Below, piece by piece: positions 25,678 through 33,374 of a DNA stretch of 38,509 nucleotides (its first letter is position 1; every line of letters begins with the position of its first letter). This DNA is from an uncultured bacterium (GTDB taxonomy: Bacteria > Fidelibacterota > Marinisomatia > Marinisomatales > Marinisomataceae). The notes below the pieces were generated by a model. The model saw only the letters and a program-made list of their open reading frames with translations, was not told where the DNA came from and made no database searches. The stretch is from the NCBI GenBank assembly GCA_905182795.1, contig CAJJCZ010000005.1, positions 1-38,509 of the forward strand, given 5' to 3'. The translations under genes were made by a program, and so were the position numbers.

Positions 25678-26592
25678 ATGAAATATTTTTCTCCTTTAGT
25701 CCCATTTATTTTAGGCTGGGGACTTTTACTCTACACAGATAATCTAAGCTCAATTAGTTTTACCAATGGTGTACTGCAACTGCTATTATTTGCATTCGTA
25801 GTATGTTTACCGACATGGCGTACTGGACGTATGTCTTATGTTGATATTGGTTGGCCATGGGGCGTTGCTCTTATTGGAATTATCACTTGGCTGTATGGTG
25901 AAGGCGACAGTGTCCGTATTGTTACAATTAGTATCCTTTATATTATGATTGGTAGTCGTATGGGAATGGGTGCACTAAAAATGTGGAGACTGGGGATGCT
26001 CAATACAGAATTTCCTCGCTATGAGTATCAAAAAAAACGTTGGAAAAAAGCAGGTAAAAATAATACCATGCTTGCCATGCAAATTGAAGGGATCCTACAA
26101 GGCTTAGCCAATGCTTCGTTCTTAGCTATGCCTGCTTTTATCATTGCAACCAATTCTAATTCCACGATTGCAATACTTGAAATAATAGGTGTTGTTGTTT
26201 GGTTTGGCGCATTTGTCATGGAATCAATTGCAGATATGCAAAAAATCTCCTTTTTAAAAAAAATGAAAGCATTAGGTGAAAAAAATAAAGTCTGTAATGT
26301 TGGATTATGGAAATATACCAGACATCCTAATTATTTTGCTGAATGGATGGTTTGGAATGGATTAATCATTGCATCTATTCCATCTTGGATTCTCTTATAT
26401 AATGCAGAATCAGTGACTATATGGATATTGCTAGGATTAGGACTACTATTTACCTCTAGAATGATGTATACAACATTAGTGTATCATACAGGCGCGATTC
26501 CATCAGAATACTATTCTCTAAAAAAACGCCCTGAATACAAAGCTTATCAAGATACAACGAATATATTTTTTCCCGGATCTAAGAAAGTCTAG
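25678..26592 (+). CDS. DUF1295 membrane protein, second copy
   Basis: A 304-residue integral membrane protein. The motif GLWKYTRHPNYFAEW (near 236-250) is the DUF1295 signature, and RPEYKAYQDTTNIFFPG is at the C-terminus. It differs strongly from the copy at 15360. It forms the third gene of the ACAD-SDR operon and is followed by a hairpin terminator at 26600-26625. The substrate is unknown; the context suggests a lipid or steroid-like one. Confidence 0.85.
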   Translation: MKYFSPLVPFILGWGLLLYTDNLSSISFTNGVLQLLLFAFVVCLPTWRTGRMSYVDIGWPWGVALIGIITWLYGEGDSVRIVTISILYIMIGSRMGMGALKMWRLGMLNTEFPRYEYQKKRWKKAGKNNTMLAMQIEGILQGLANASFLAMPAFIIATNSNSTIAILEIIGVVVWFGAFVMESIADMQKISFLKKMKALGEKNKVCNVGLWKYTRHPNYFAEWMVWNGLIIASIPSWILLYNAESVTIWILLGLGLLFTSRMMYTTLVYHTGAIPSEYYSLKKRPEYKAYQDTTNIFFPGSKKV

Positions 26593-26599
26593 AAATCAA

Positions 26600-26625
26600 A
26601 AAGGCCTCAATATTTTGAGGCCTTT
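26600..26625 (-). terminator. Intrinsic terminator between DUF1295 and DUF6249 genes
   Basis: An 11-bp perfect stem AAAGGCCTCAA/TTGAGGCCTTT with a 4-nt loop lies between two convergent genes. On the minus strand it is followed by a T-tract (TTTTTGATTT), so it terminates the DUF6249 gene best; it may also work in the plus direction. Confidence 0.85.
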
Positions 26626-26650
26626 CCAATTAACTAGTTATGTATAACTA

Positions 26651-27001
26651 TTATTGATTTTCTTGGTTTACAGTAAACTTATAGTAGGTAATATTACCGA
26701 CACCAATAGCAAACGGAATAGATCCTATCAATCCCGCTGCACCAAATTCACCCTCAAACATAAATCCTATCATAATCAACAGTCCAATTACTGCCCAAAT
26801 AATTCCTTTACGCAAATAATCTAACGGGGTTGTACCTGAACCTGCCAATGGTACATCAACTCCCTTTTCAATGGCGCTCATGATTTCTTTGTGCAATAAT
26901 GATCGAGCTTGCATTTCTTTTTGTACTCCAACCCAAATTATAAATCCTACCAGCACTAGTGATCCAAGTGGAATAAGTATGCCTAATTGTGCCATAGTCA
27001 T
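26651..27001 (-). CDS. DUF6249-like membrane protein
   Basis: A 116-residue protein with an N-terminal helix (about 8-25), a charged cytoplasmic loop (KEMQARSLLHKEIMSAIEKGVDVP) and two C-terminal helices (about 66-103) around the glycine-rich EFGAAGLIG turn. This matches the DUF6249 pattern I remember; function is unknown. The ATG overlaps the upstream lipoprotein stop (TAATG). The pair is divergent from the ECF sigma gene, and anti-sigma or envelope-stress effectors commonly sit there. Confidence 0.65.
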   Translation of the reverse strand: MTMAQLGILIPLGSLVLVGFIIWVGVQKEMQARSLLHKEIMSAIEKGVDVPLAGSGTTPLDYLRKGIIWAVIGLLIMIGFMFEGEFGAAGLIGSIPFAIGVGNITYYKFTVNQENQ

Positions 27002-27321
27002 TATTCTTCTTCACTATCAATAGATATTACATCATTGCCATTAACATTGATTCGAACTTTTACTTTATTATTACCATCATCAAGATTCTCGAATTCACTA
27101 ACTTCAATCTGAAATTCTTCATCTCCATTGATTATATCTTCTCTTATTTTTTCAAATTCCTCTTTTGTAATAATCTCTGCATCAAAAGCAGCTTGTAGAT
27201 CTAATAATTCTTGCCCTGTTGTAATATTTCTATTGATATGAAGCTCTGCTTGACCTTCATTGAATGAGCCGCACCCGACAGTTAATACAAGTAGCATTAT
27301 TATTAATATTTTTTGTTTCAT
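27001..27321 (-). CDS. Lipoprotein with SHOCT-like segment
   Basis: A 106-residue protein from the ATG at 27321 (MKQKILIIM); an in-frame upstream ATG gives no sensible signal. The lipobox is LTVGC (Cys17). Residues about 35-63 have the SHOCT pattern (LLDLQAAFDAEIITKEEFEKIRE). An acidic C-terminal tail follows. A GGAG ribosome-binding site lies about 8 nt before the ATG. It is co-transcribed with the DUF6249 gene from the predicted minus-strand ECF promoter. Confidence 0.7.
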   Translation of the reverse strand: MKQKILIIMLLVLTVGCGSFNEGQAELHINRNITTGQELLDLQAAFDAEIITKEEFEKIREDIINGDEEFQIEVSEFENLDDGNNKVKVRINVNGNDVISIDSEEE

Positions 27322-27352
27322 AAAAATTTCTCCTATTTGGTTCATTTGTTAA

Positions 27353-27381
27353 TTAGACTTAACTAATTTGAAAAAGTTGCA
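27353..27381 (-). promoter_or_regulatory. Candidate ECF-type promoter (minus)
   Basis: On the minus strand TGCAACTTTTT (27371-27381) is followed by GTCTAA (27353-27358), with 15 nt between GCAACTT and GTCTAA. The same two boxes occur on the plus strand toward the ECF gene. Transcription would start near 27346, leaving about 25 nt of leader with a GGAG site. Confidence 0.65.
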
Positions 27382-27403
27382 AAACTCAATATAAAAATTT
27401 CTA

Positions 27404-27433
27404 TGCAACTTTTTATATGAAACTTTGGTCTAA
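27404..27433 (+). promoter_or_regulatory. Candidate ECF-type autoregulatory promoter (plus)
   Basis: TGCAACTTTTT (27404-27414) is followed by GTCTAA (27428-27433), with 16 nt between GCAACTT and GTCTAA. The -35-like AAC and -10-like GTCTAA boxes are mirrored on the minus strand. It resembles ECF promoters (AAC -35 box). The resulting transcript would start very near the TTG at 27439. Confidence 0.6.
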
Positions 27434-27438
27434 ATACA

Positions 27439-27918
27439 TTGGATTATAAAACAAAACATAAAATTTTTATGCAAGCAATAACTACATATGGATCAAGACT
27501 ATACAACATTTCACTTTTTGTTCTTAAGAATGAAGTATTAGCAGAAGATTCTACTCAGGAGTCTTTTCAGAAAATATGGAAAGCGCTGGATAATTTTTCA
27601 TTCAATTCTTCCCTATACACATGGATGTATCGCATTACTTACAATAATGCATTGACGACGTATAATCGAGAGAAAAAACATAAAGGACGAGATATAGAGT
27701 ATGAAGGTTCTGTAAAAGATTTTGATTTAATTAATAGTATTACCTTAAAAGATGCTATTGAAAAATTACCGTTCACTCATCGAAAGGCTATTGTTATGTT
27801 TTATTTTTTAGATCATAGTATTAAAGACATCTCTGTGGAACTTTCTATTAAAGAGAATACAATTAAGTCTTGGTTGAAGCGCGGTAAAGAACAATTAAAG
27901 GAGTATATAAATGAGTAA
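27439..27918 (+). CDS. ECF-type RNA polymerase sigma factor
   Basis: A 159-residue sigma-70 family protein, the usual ECF size. Region 2 has LAEDSTQESFQKIWKAL (about 33-50), and region 4 the helix-turn-helix IKDISVELSIKENTIKSWLKRGKEQL near the C-terminus. The start is TTG at 27439 because region 1.2-like residues HKIFMQAI fit the family; ATG at 27469 is the alternative. The gene overlaps the next one by 8 nt. Its likely target promoters are the two flanking candidates. Confidence 0.9.
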   Translation: MDYKTKHKIFMQAITTYGSRLYNISLFVLKNEVLAEDSTQESFQKIWKALDNFSFNSSLYTWMYRITYNNALTTYNREKKHKGRDIEYEGSVKDFDLINSITLKDAIEKLPFTHRKAIVMFYFLDHSIKDISVELSIKENTIKSWLKRGKEQLKEYINE

Positions 27919-28201
27919 TAAGAATTATCCTAATATGTTTGATGAACAAATTGCTAACCCAGAATTTCTAGATTCATTACAGTCTATTGCAAAAGAACCG
28001 TTAACTCATAAAATATTATCAACTATGGAACCATTTAGAATGTTAACTGGAGCTATTATTTTATTATTTTATGCAAGTAATATAATGGATGCGTTATTCA
28101 AGATATATTTTTATTATGCAGAGCAAATAAATATGAAAATAGTAAATATTCAAATAGTCAGTGCATATGCAGAAGATGTGGCAAATTTCTTACTAAAATA
28201 A
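27911..28201 (+). CDS. Small membrane protein, anti-sigma candidate
   Basis: A 96-residue protein with a polar N-terminal 40 residues and a hydrophobic segment (about 44-66). It overlaps the ECF gene by 8 nt, so it is translated with it. Position and topology suggest an anti-sigma factor, but no zinc-binding HxxxCxxC motif is present. It is then an unrecognised anti-sigma type or merely a co-expressed membrane protein. Confidence 0.6.
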   Translation: MSNKNYPNMFDEQIANPEFLDSLQSIAKEPLTHKILSTMEPFRMLTGAIILLFYASNIMDALFKIYFYYAEQINMKIVNIQIVSAYAEDVANFLLK

Positions 28202-28217
28202 AAAGGACTACAATAGC

Positions 28218-29219
28218 ATGGATAAAGTATTAGTAACAGGAGTAACAGGATTTATTGGATTACATTGCGTGCAACAATTATTAAATAAGGGATTCAAAGT
28301 AAATGGTACTCTACGATCATTTGATCGTAAAGATGAAGTAATAAATGCTTTATCATCTCATAAAACTTCGACAGAACATCTTACTTTATTTGAAACTGAC
28401 TTAATGGATGACAAAGGATGGGATCAAGCTATTGAAGGCTGTGATTATGTTTTGCATGTTGCATCTCCATTTGTTATAACTCCACAAAGTGAAGACTTTT
28501 TTGTAAAACCGGCTGTTGAAGGTTCATTGAGAGTTCTCAAGCTTGCTAACAATAATCATATTAAAAAAGTGGTATTAACTTCTTCGTTTGCTGCAATGGC
28601 AGATACGCTTGAAGAAAAAGAATCATTTGATGAATCAGATTGGTCAGATCCAAATAAGGCGGGTATTCGATCATATGGAAAAAGTAAAACTTTAGCAGAA
28701 AAAGCAGCGTGGGATTTTATGTCTTCAGATAATCCTTCATTTACCTTAACTGCTATTAATCCTGTTGCTGTCACAGGGCCATCACTATCAAAAGATATTG
28801 GTACTTCAAATTCTATCATCAGTCAAATGATTGATGGTAGTATTCCGGGTACATCAAAAGTTCATATTGGATATGTAGATGTGAGAGATGTTGCAGCAGC
28901 ACATATTACTGCAATGCTCAATAAAAAAACTGATGGAGAAAGAATTATTGTATCCGAGAAAACATTATGGATGGATGAAGTTGCAACCATACTTAGAGAC
29001 GCTGGATTTGACAAAGCTCCAAGTAAAGTTATGCCAAAATGGTTGATGAGCATTATGTCTATTTTCAAGAAAGATTTAAAATTTATTGTACCGTTGATAA
29101 ATAAGACAAGAGATATTCATAGTACAAAAGCTAAAGATCTTCTTAATTGGGAACCGATTAGTGCTGAAGATTCAATTGTGGCGACAGCAAAACAGTTACA
29201 AGAATATAATCTAGCGTAA
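28218..29219 (+). CDS. Extended SDR, dihydroflavonol-4-reductase-like
   Basis: A 333-residue extended SDR. The cofactor motif TGVTGFIG is at 7-14 and the catalytic Tyr153/Lys157 in SYGKSK, with Ser122/123 nearby. The C-terminal half is the family-typical substrate domain. Bacterial DFR-like enzymes reduce aldehydes and ketones, often at the expense of NADPH. It lies 16 nt after the membrane protein; it overlaps the convergent acs by 9 nt. Confidence 0.88.
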   Translation: MDKVLVTGVTGFIGLHCVQQLLNKGFKVNGTLRSFDRKDEVINALSSHKTSTEHLTLFETDLMDDKGWDQAIEGCDYVLHVASPFVITPQSEDFFVKPAVEGSLRVLKLANNNHIKKVVLTSSFAAMADTLEEKESFDESDWSDPNKAGIRSYGKSKTLAEKAAWDFMSSDNPSFTLTAINPVAVTGPSLSKDIGTSNSIISQMIDGSIPGTSKVHIGYVDVRDVAAAHITAMLNKKTDGERIIVSEKTLWMDEVATILRDAGFDKAPSKVMPKWLMSIMSIFKKDLKFIVPLINKTRDIHSTKAKDLLNWEPISAEDSIVATAKQLQEYNLA

Positions 29220-31136
29220 CAAGCTATCGATTACACTTGGATCTGCTAGAGTAGAAATATCTCCTAGATCATCTGTTTCATTTTGAGCAATTTTTTTCAA
29301 AATTCTTCTCATAATCTTGCCAGAGCGTGTTTTAGGTAATCCTTCACAAAATTGAATAACGCTTGGCTTTGCATGAGGACCAATAATCTTTGTAACTGTA
29401 GCTAGAATATCTGTTTTAATATCATCGGATGGTTCAACACCAGTCATCAATGTAACAAAGGCATAAATACCTTCTCCTTTAATATCATGATTATATCCAA
29501 TCACAGCAGCTTCTGCTACTCCCGTTGCAGCACCAATGGCTCCTTCGACTTCAGCTGTACCAATACGATGCCCTGACACATTTAAAACATCATCTACTCT
29601 TCCTGTAATCCAATAATATCCATCTTCATCAATGAAAGCTCCATCCCCAGTAAAATAATTTCCAGGGGCTTGAGAAAAATAAGTATCTTTAAAACGCTGG
29701 TGATCTCCATAGACAGTTCGCATCTGGCCTGGCCATGATTGTGTTATCACTAAATATCCCGTTGTGTTGGGTTCGGTAATTTTATTTCCATTTTCATCTA
29801 ATAAGGCAGGTTCAATTCCAGGTAATGGTAATGTAGCTGAACCAGGTTTTGTTGGCACACATCCTGGGATTGGAGACATTAATACCCCTCCTGTTTCTGT
29901 TTGCCACCATGTATCAACAATGGGACATTTTTCTTTTCCTATGATTTGAAAATACCAATGCCATTCCGGTGATTTAATTGGTTCTCCTACTGTCCCTAAT
30001 ACTCTTAAACTTGATAAGTCATATTGATTTGGGAAGTCATTGCCTTCCTTCATTAATGCACGCAATGCCGTCGGTGCTGTATAAAAAATATTTACTTTAT
30101 GTTGTTCTACAATTTGCCAGAAACGACCATGATCAGGATAATTTGGTACTCCTTCAAAAATAACTTGAGTCACACCATTGGAAAGAGGACCATACACAAT
30201 ATAGGAATGTCCCGTAATCCAGCCAATATCAGCTGTACACCAATAGATATGGTCTTTATGATGGTCAAATACCATCTCATGTGTATGCGAGGTATATACC
30301 ATATATCCGCCCGTAGTATGCAATACCCCTTTTGGTGTACCAGTTGACCCAGAAGTATATAAAATAAATAAAGGATCTTCAGCATCCATGACTTCAGGTT
30401 CACATATTTTATCGCATCCTTCTATAAAATCATGCCAATATATATCTCTTCCTTCTTGCATGGCTACATCATTACCGCATCTATCTACGACTATAATTTT
30501 TTCTAGGGAAGGACATTCATCTGCAATATGATTTGCATTCTCTTTCATTGGAATATCGTGTTTCGTACCACGTACTCCATTATCCTGTGTAATCAATAAC
30601 TTACATTCAGAATCATTAATTCTATTTTTTAATGCATCGCTAGAAAATGCTCCAAATACAACAGAGTGTACTGCTCCAATACGGGCACAAGCCAACATCG
30701 CAACAATAGCTTCTGGAATCATCTGCATATAAATACACACACGATCTCCTTTTTGAATATTTGCTTTTTTTAATGCATTTGCAAATTGAGATACATGTAC
30801 CAACAACTCATTATAGGTAACATTCTTACTGACATTGACATCATTCGATTGCCAAATCAATGCTGTCTTTTCGCCTAAGCCGTTATTGATATGTCGATCA
30901 ATGCAATTATAAGAAGCATTGAGTTTTCCGTTGGTAAACCATTCAATATGTGCATCATGATAATTAGTCTTATTGACATCAGTCCACTTTTCAAACCAAT
31001 CAATTCTTTCTGCTACTTTTCCCCAATATGCTTCATTCTCTGTATGGGCAAATGTTTTAATCTTTAGATAATCTTCAAGGCTATCAAAGCCGGTTAGGGA
31101 TGAGAAATCCCCAGGAACATTGTATTTTTTATTCAC
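29211..31136 (-). CDS. acs: Acetyl-CoA synthetase
   Basis: A 641-residue AMP-forming acetate-CoA ligase near the usual 650. The ATP loop YTSGSTGTPKG is at 260-270, GRVDDVLNVSGHRIG is the hinge motif, and the C-terminal catalytic Lys607 lies in TRSGKIMRR, the site acetylated in other Acs. It starts with GTG at 31136, 48 nt after a Trp-rich micro-ORF. It converts acetate to acetyl-CoA. Confidence 0.93.
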   Translation of the reverse strand: MNKKYNVPGDFSSLTGFDSLEDYLKIKTFAHTENEAYWGKVAERIDWFEKWTDVNKTNYHDAHIEWFTNGKLNASYNCIDRHINNGLGEKTALIWQSNDVNVSKNVTYNELLVHVSQFANALKKANIQKGDRVCIYMQMIPEAIVAMLACARIGAVHSVVFGAFSSDALKNRINDSECKLLITQDNGVRGTKHDIPMKENANHIADECPSLEKIIVVDRCGNDVAMQEGRDIYWHDFIEGCDKICEPEVMDAEDPLFILYTSGSTGTPKGVLHTTGGYMVYTSHTHEMVFDHHKDHIYWCTADIGWITGHSYIVYGPLSNGVTQVIFEGVPNYPDHGRFWQIVEQHKVNIFYTAPTALRALMKEGNDFPNQYDLSSLRVLGTVGEPIKSPEWHWYFQIIGKEKCPIVDTWWQTETGGVLMSPIPGCVPTKPGSATLPLPGIEPALLDENGNKITEPNTTGYLVITQSWPGQMRTVYGDHQRFKDTYFSQAPGNYFTGDGAFIDEDGYYWITGRVDDVLNVSGHRIGTAEVEGAIGAATGVAEAAVIGYNHDIKGEGIYAFVTLMTGVEPSDDIKTDILATVTKIIGPHAKPSVIQFCEGLPKTRSGKIMRRILKKIAQNETDDLGDISTLADPSVIDSLLR

Positions 31137-31184
31137 AATGCTAAGTTAAAAATAATCCCCCTAAAAGGTGAAGTTAATTATTAG

Positions 31185-31259
31185 CTACTGCTTGCAGTAC
31201 CACCAACAACCGCCAGCTATTAACAATAATAGCCACCACCATTGTGTTAAGAATTCCAT
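31185..31259 (-). CDS. 24-residue Trp/Cys-rich membrane micropeptide
   Basis: A micro-ORF on the minus strand with a strong ribosome-binding site (GAGGAAAAG) before its ATG at 31259. It begins MEFLTQWWWLLLLIAGG and ends CWWYCKQ, with five Trp and two Cys in 24 residues. It is 48 nt upstream of acs in the same direction, so it may be co-transcribed or act as an acs leader peptide. Not recognised. Confidence 0.6.
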   Translation of the reverse strand: MEFLTQWWWLLLLIAGGCWWYCKQ

Positions 31260-31408
31260 TCTTTTCCTCTACTTATGTTGTTATACAAAAAAAGGCAAAC
31301 CTCTATAACTAGTATAGAACTTCACCCCCCCTTACTTACTGTATAATTTATAAAAAAATATTATAATAGGCGAGTTATACATAATTCTTTTCTAGTGTTT
31401 ATGTATAT

Positions 31409-32071
31409 CTAGTATGGTAAAACATAAAAAAATATCGAAATAAAATGACTGAAACTTCCGGCAATAACAAAGAGGTGCCAAATAAAATGATTGTACTCAA
31501 TGTGATTATCCATTAAGTAAAAAAAGACGCCTACCAAGTAAGATATGCATCCTATTACTAGCCATACTAACCCTTTGTATGGCAATAATTGTATTAAGTC
31601 GTTCGTATAAAAAATACAGATTGCTCCCATTCCAACATATAATAATGTCGAGATAAAATTATATTTTCCTACAGTAAACATCTTCCATAAGATACCAAAT
31701 AATGCAATACTCCAAACAACTCCAAATAAAATCCATCCTCTTGTTCCTTGTAGCCCTATGAGAGCATAAGGAGTATATGATCCGGCAATCATAGTATAGA
31801 TGGCAAACATATCAAGCATCCTATATTTATTACGCTTAATAGGATCTTTTGATTTATGATACATGGTTGAACTAAGAAACATTAACATCCATGCAATCCC
31901 AAAGGTAACGAGACTAAAAATGTAAATAGGAGTGCCATCATTAATACCTTTTACTATAAGTAAAATAAAACATATGCTGCTGCATAAAAAAGCATACCAA
32001 TGACTCAATATATTAAGTCGCTCTTCTTTTTCGGTATAAAAATGAGTATTGATGTTATCTTGATTGTTCAT
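31409..32071 (-). CDS. Hemolysin III / PAQR family membrane protein (TrhA-like)
   Basis: A 220-residue protein with seven hydrophobic helices. Conserved motifs are SSTMYH (about 67-72), DMFAIY with the family Asp, and HFIWHLFV...SH at the C-terminus; these His and Asp residues form the metal site of PAQR proteins. Bacterial members affect membrane lipid balance. It is followed on the minus strand by the acs region about 150 nt away. Confidence 0.9.
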   Translation of the reverse strand: MNNQDNINTHFYTEKEERLNILSHWYAFLCSSICFILLIVKGINDGTPIYIFSLVTFGIAWMLMFLSSTMYHKSKDPIKRNKYRMLDMFAIYTMIAGSYTPYALIGLQGTRGWILFGVVWSIALFGILWKMFTVGKYNFISTLLYVGMGAICIFYTNDLIQLLPYKGLVWLVIGCISYLVGVFFYLMDNHIEYNHFIWHLFVIAGSFSHFISIFFYVLPY

Positions 32072-32112
32072 TGTCTTAGTTGTTAAGATTGTAAAATAAA
32101 TCTACCATATAA

Positions 32113-32961
32113 TTATTGCTTTTTCTTAAAAAATCTTTGCTTTTCAAGATCTTTGATATCTCTTTTAGATCGCTTTACTCCACGTATATGTGGCATGAAA
32201 ACCCCGCGAGCATTTCCACAATTTTCACCAAGAGGTTTCTCTTTAATCCAAGAGTCATATTGATAATTAGCAAACCATTGTTTAAAAGAGTTTTTAAACG
32301 TATTAATCACGAGAGGATGTAATGAATCTATATCATAATCATCTCCTTTTTCCGTTACAATATTAACTCCTACAAAAAGAGCTATCAACTTACGAATAGA
32401 TGCATATCGTCTATAAATTTGAATCTCAAAATGTTTGAAGTGTTTATTTTTAACTTTTCCAAAACGCTTATTTAACCAGTTTCCTCTGTATTTATTAAAA
32501 TCAGGAGACTGTATTAATAAGATATGATTAGGGTTATCCTTAATATCGTAAGATGGGTGATTCCATAAATACTCCATAAATGTGTTAACTTGGCGTTGTG
32601 TAAATTCTTTTTTTGATGCAATAGATTGAAGTGAATGTCGCTTTAGATACATGTCTGCAATTAATTTCATATCTTTTAAATTATGCTCTTTAGCAAACTC
32701 ATCGTTATTTACTGAAAACCATGGAGCGTCATTTAAATGATCTACTCCTCTTCCATCAATAATAGGTTTATAATACTCATACCCTTTTAGCGTCCCAATA
32801 TCGACCCCATAGTTATGAATACTTCTCTCAATCCAAAGAAGGCTCCCAAGATAATATTCTACTCTTTGATGTTTATCTTTGATGGTAAGAAAAAAAGAAT
32901 ATGTTGCATGCCACTCATGCAATAAGTCTTTTAACTCATTGAGATTTGGCTTACTTGTCAT
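32113..32961 (-). CDS. Conserved hypothetical protein (282 aa)
   Basis: A 282-residue soluble, basic protein with no signal peptide. It is rich in Trp, His and Tyr, has a central basic segment (NWLNKRFGKVKNKHFKHFEIQIYRR region) and a Lys/Arg-rich C-terminus ending in KKKQ, so nucleic-acid binding is possible. I do not recognise the family. It overlaps the upstream TIGR02450-like gene by 11 nt. Confidence 0.6.
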   Translation of the reverse strand: MTSKPNLNELKDLLHEWHATYSFFLTIKDKHQRVEYYLGSLLWIERSIHNYGVDIGTLKGYEYYKPIIDGRGVDHLNDAPWFSVNNDEFAKEHNLKDMKLIADMYLKRHSLQSIASKKEFTQRQVNTFMEYLWNHPSYDIKDNPNHILLIQSPDFNKYRGNWLNKRFGKVKNKHFKHFEIQIYRRYASIRKLIALFVGVNIVTEKGDDYDIDSLHPLVINTFKNSFKQWFANYQYDSWIKEKPLGENCGNARGVFMPHIRGVKRSKRDIKDLEKQRFFKKKQ

Positions 32962-33178
32962 TAGCTACTTCCAATATTCTCCAACTCGGCAGCCATTGAT
33001 TGCGATTCTCTAATTCTGTTTCACTTACTGTCACTTTAATCTTTTTTTTACACACTGAAAATAGTTCTAACTCATTGGTTTTCTTATTGACGTTAATGAC
33101 TTCGAAGTGCCTCCACCCTTTTATCCTATTAATAGATGTCCATTTAGAGTGTTGATAATTTCTTTTCATATAGGTCAT
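32951..33178 (-). CDS. TIGR02450-family Trp-rich protein
   Basis: A protein of about 75 residues. The signature SKWTS...GWRHFEVI followed by the ending QWLPSWRI is that of the small Trp-rich TIGR02450 family, whose function is unknown. I place the start at 33178 (MTYMKRN); 33169 is an alternative. A longer TTG start at 33199 exists but has no support. It overlaps the next gene by 11 nt. Confidence 0.7.
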   Translation of the reverse strand: MTYMKRNYQHSKWTSINRIKGWRHFEVINVNKKTNELELFSVCKKKIKVTVSETELENRNQWLPSWRILEVANDK

Positions 33179-33236
33179 TATTTTAAAACTATTTTTCAAA
33201 ACACTATAGGAAATAATTTTATACTAATATTTACTC

Positions 33237-33265
33237 TTGAGATTGAATTATAAGATGTATATAAT
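33237..33265 (+). promoter_or_regulatory. Sigma-70 promoter for the exported duplicated protein
   Basis: TTGAGA (33237-33242, 5/6 to -35) and a perfect TATAAT (33260-33265) are separated by exactly 17 nt. The predicted start site near 33272 gives a leader of about 100 nt before the ATG at 33375. Confidence 0.65.
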
Positions 33266-33301
33266 AATGTAAATTATTGAAATCAATATTGTTGGGAGGA
33301 G

Positions 33302-33328
33302 TTTTTCAATATGATAAATATTGAAAAA
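33302..33328 (+). promoter_or_regulatory. Leader hairpin followed by a T-tract (possible attenuator)
   Basis: A perfect 11-bp inverted repeat TTTTTCAATAT/ATATTGAAAAA with a 5-nt loop lies in the leader of the 33375 gene and is followed by TCTATTTTTTTC. It resembles a weak intrinsic terminator within the leader and overlaps a small ORF with a strong ribosome-binding site. Confidence 0.5.
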
Positions 33329-33349
33329 TCTATTTTTTTCATTAATTAA
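33311..33349 (+). CDS. Possible 12-residue leader peptide
   Basis: A micro-ORF MINIEKSIFFIN preceded by a strong GGGAGGAG ribosome-binding site (33294-33301) at about 9 nt spacing. Its codons run through the leader hairpin and T-tract, and its stop lies 25 nt before the ATG of the exported protein. Translation of it could open or close the hairpin. Whether it is translated is unproven. Confidence 0.4.
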   Translation: MINIEKSIFFIN

Positions 33350-33374
33350 GTAAACAAACATATAAGGAACTACA

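Noticed and set aside
27417-27449. Ten-codon ORF upstream of the ECF gene
   Set aside because: It overlaps the predicted -10 box and lacks a ribosome-binding site.
29764-30403. Several plus- and minus-strand frames inside acs
   Set aside because: They are shadows of the acs frame, with no ribosome-binding sites or recognised composition.
31320-31332. Poly-C tract (7-8 C) between acs and the HlyIII gene
   Set aside because: It is a single homopolymer run not inside a gene, and no promoter spacing around it suggests phase variation.
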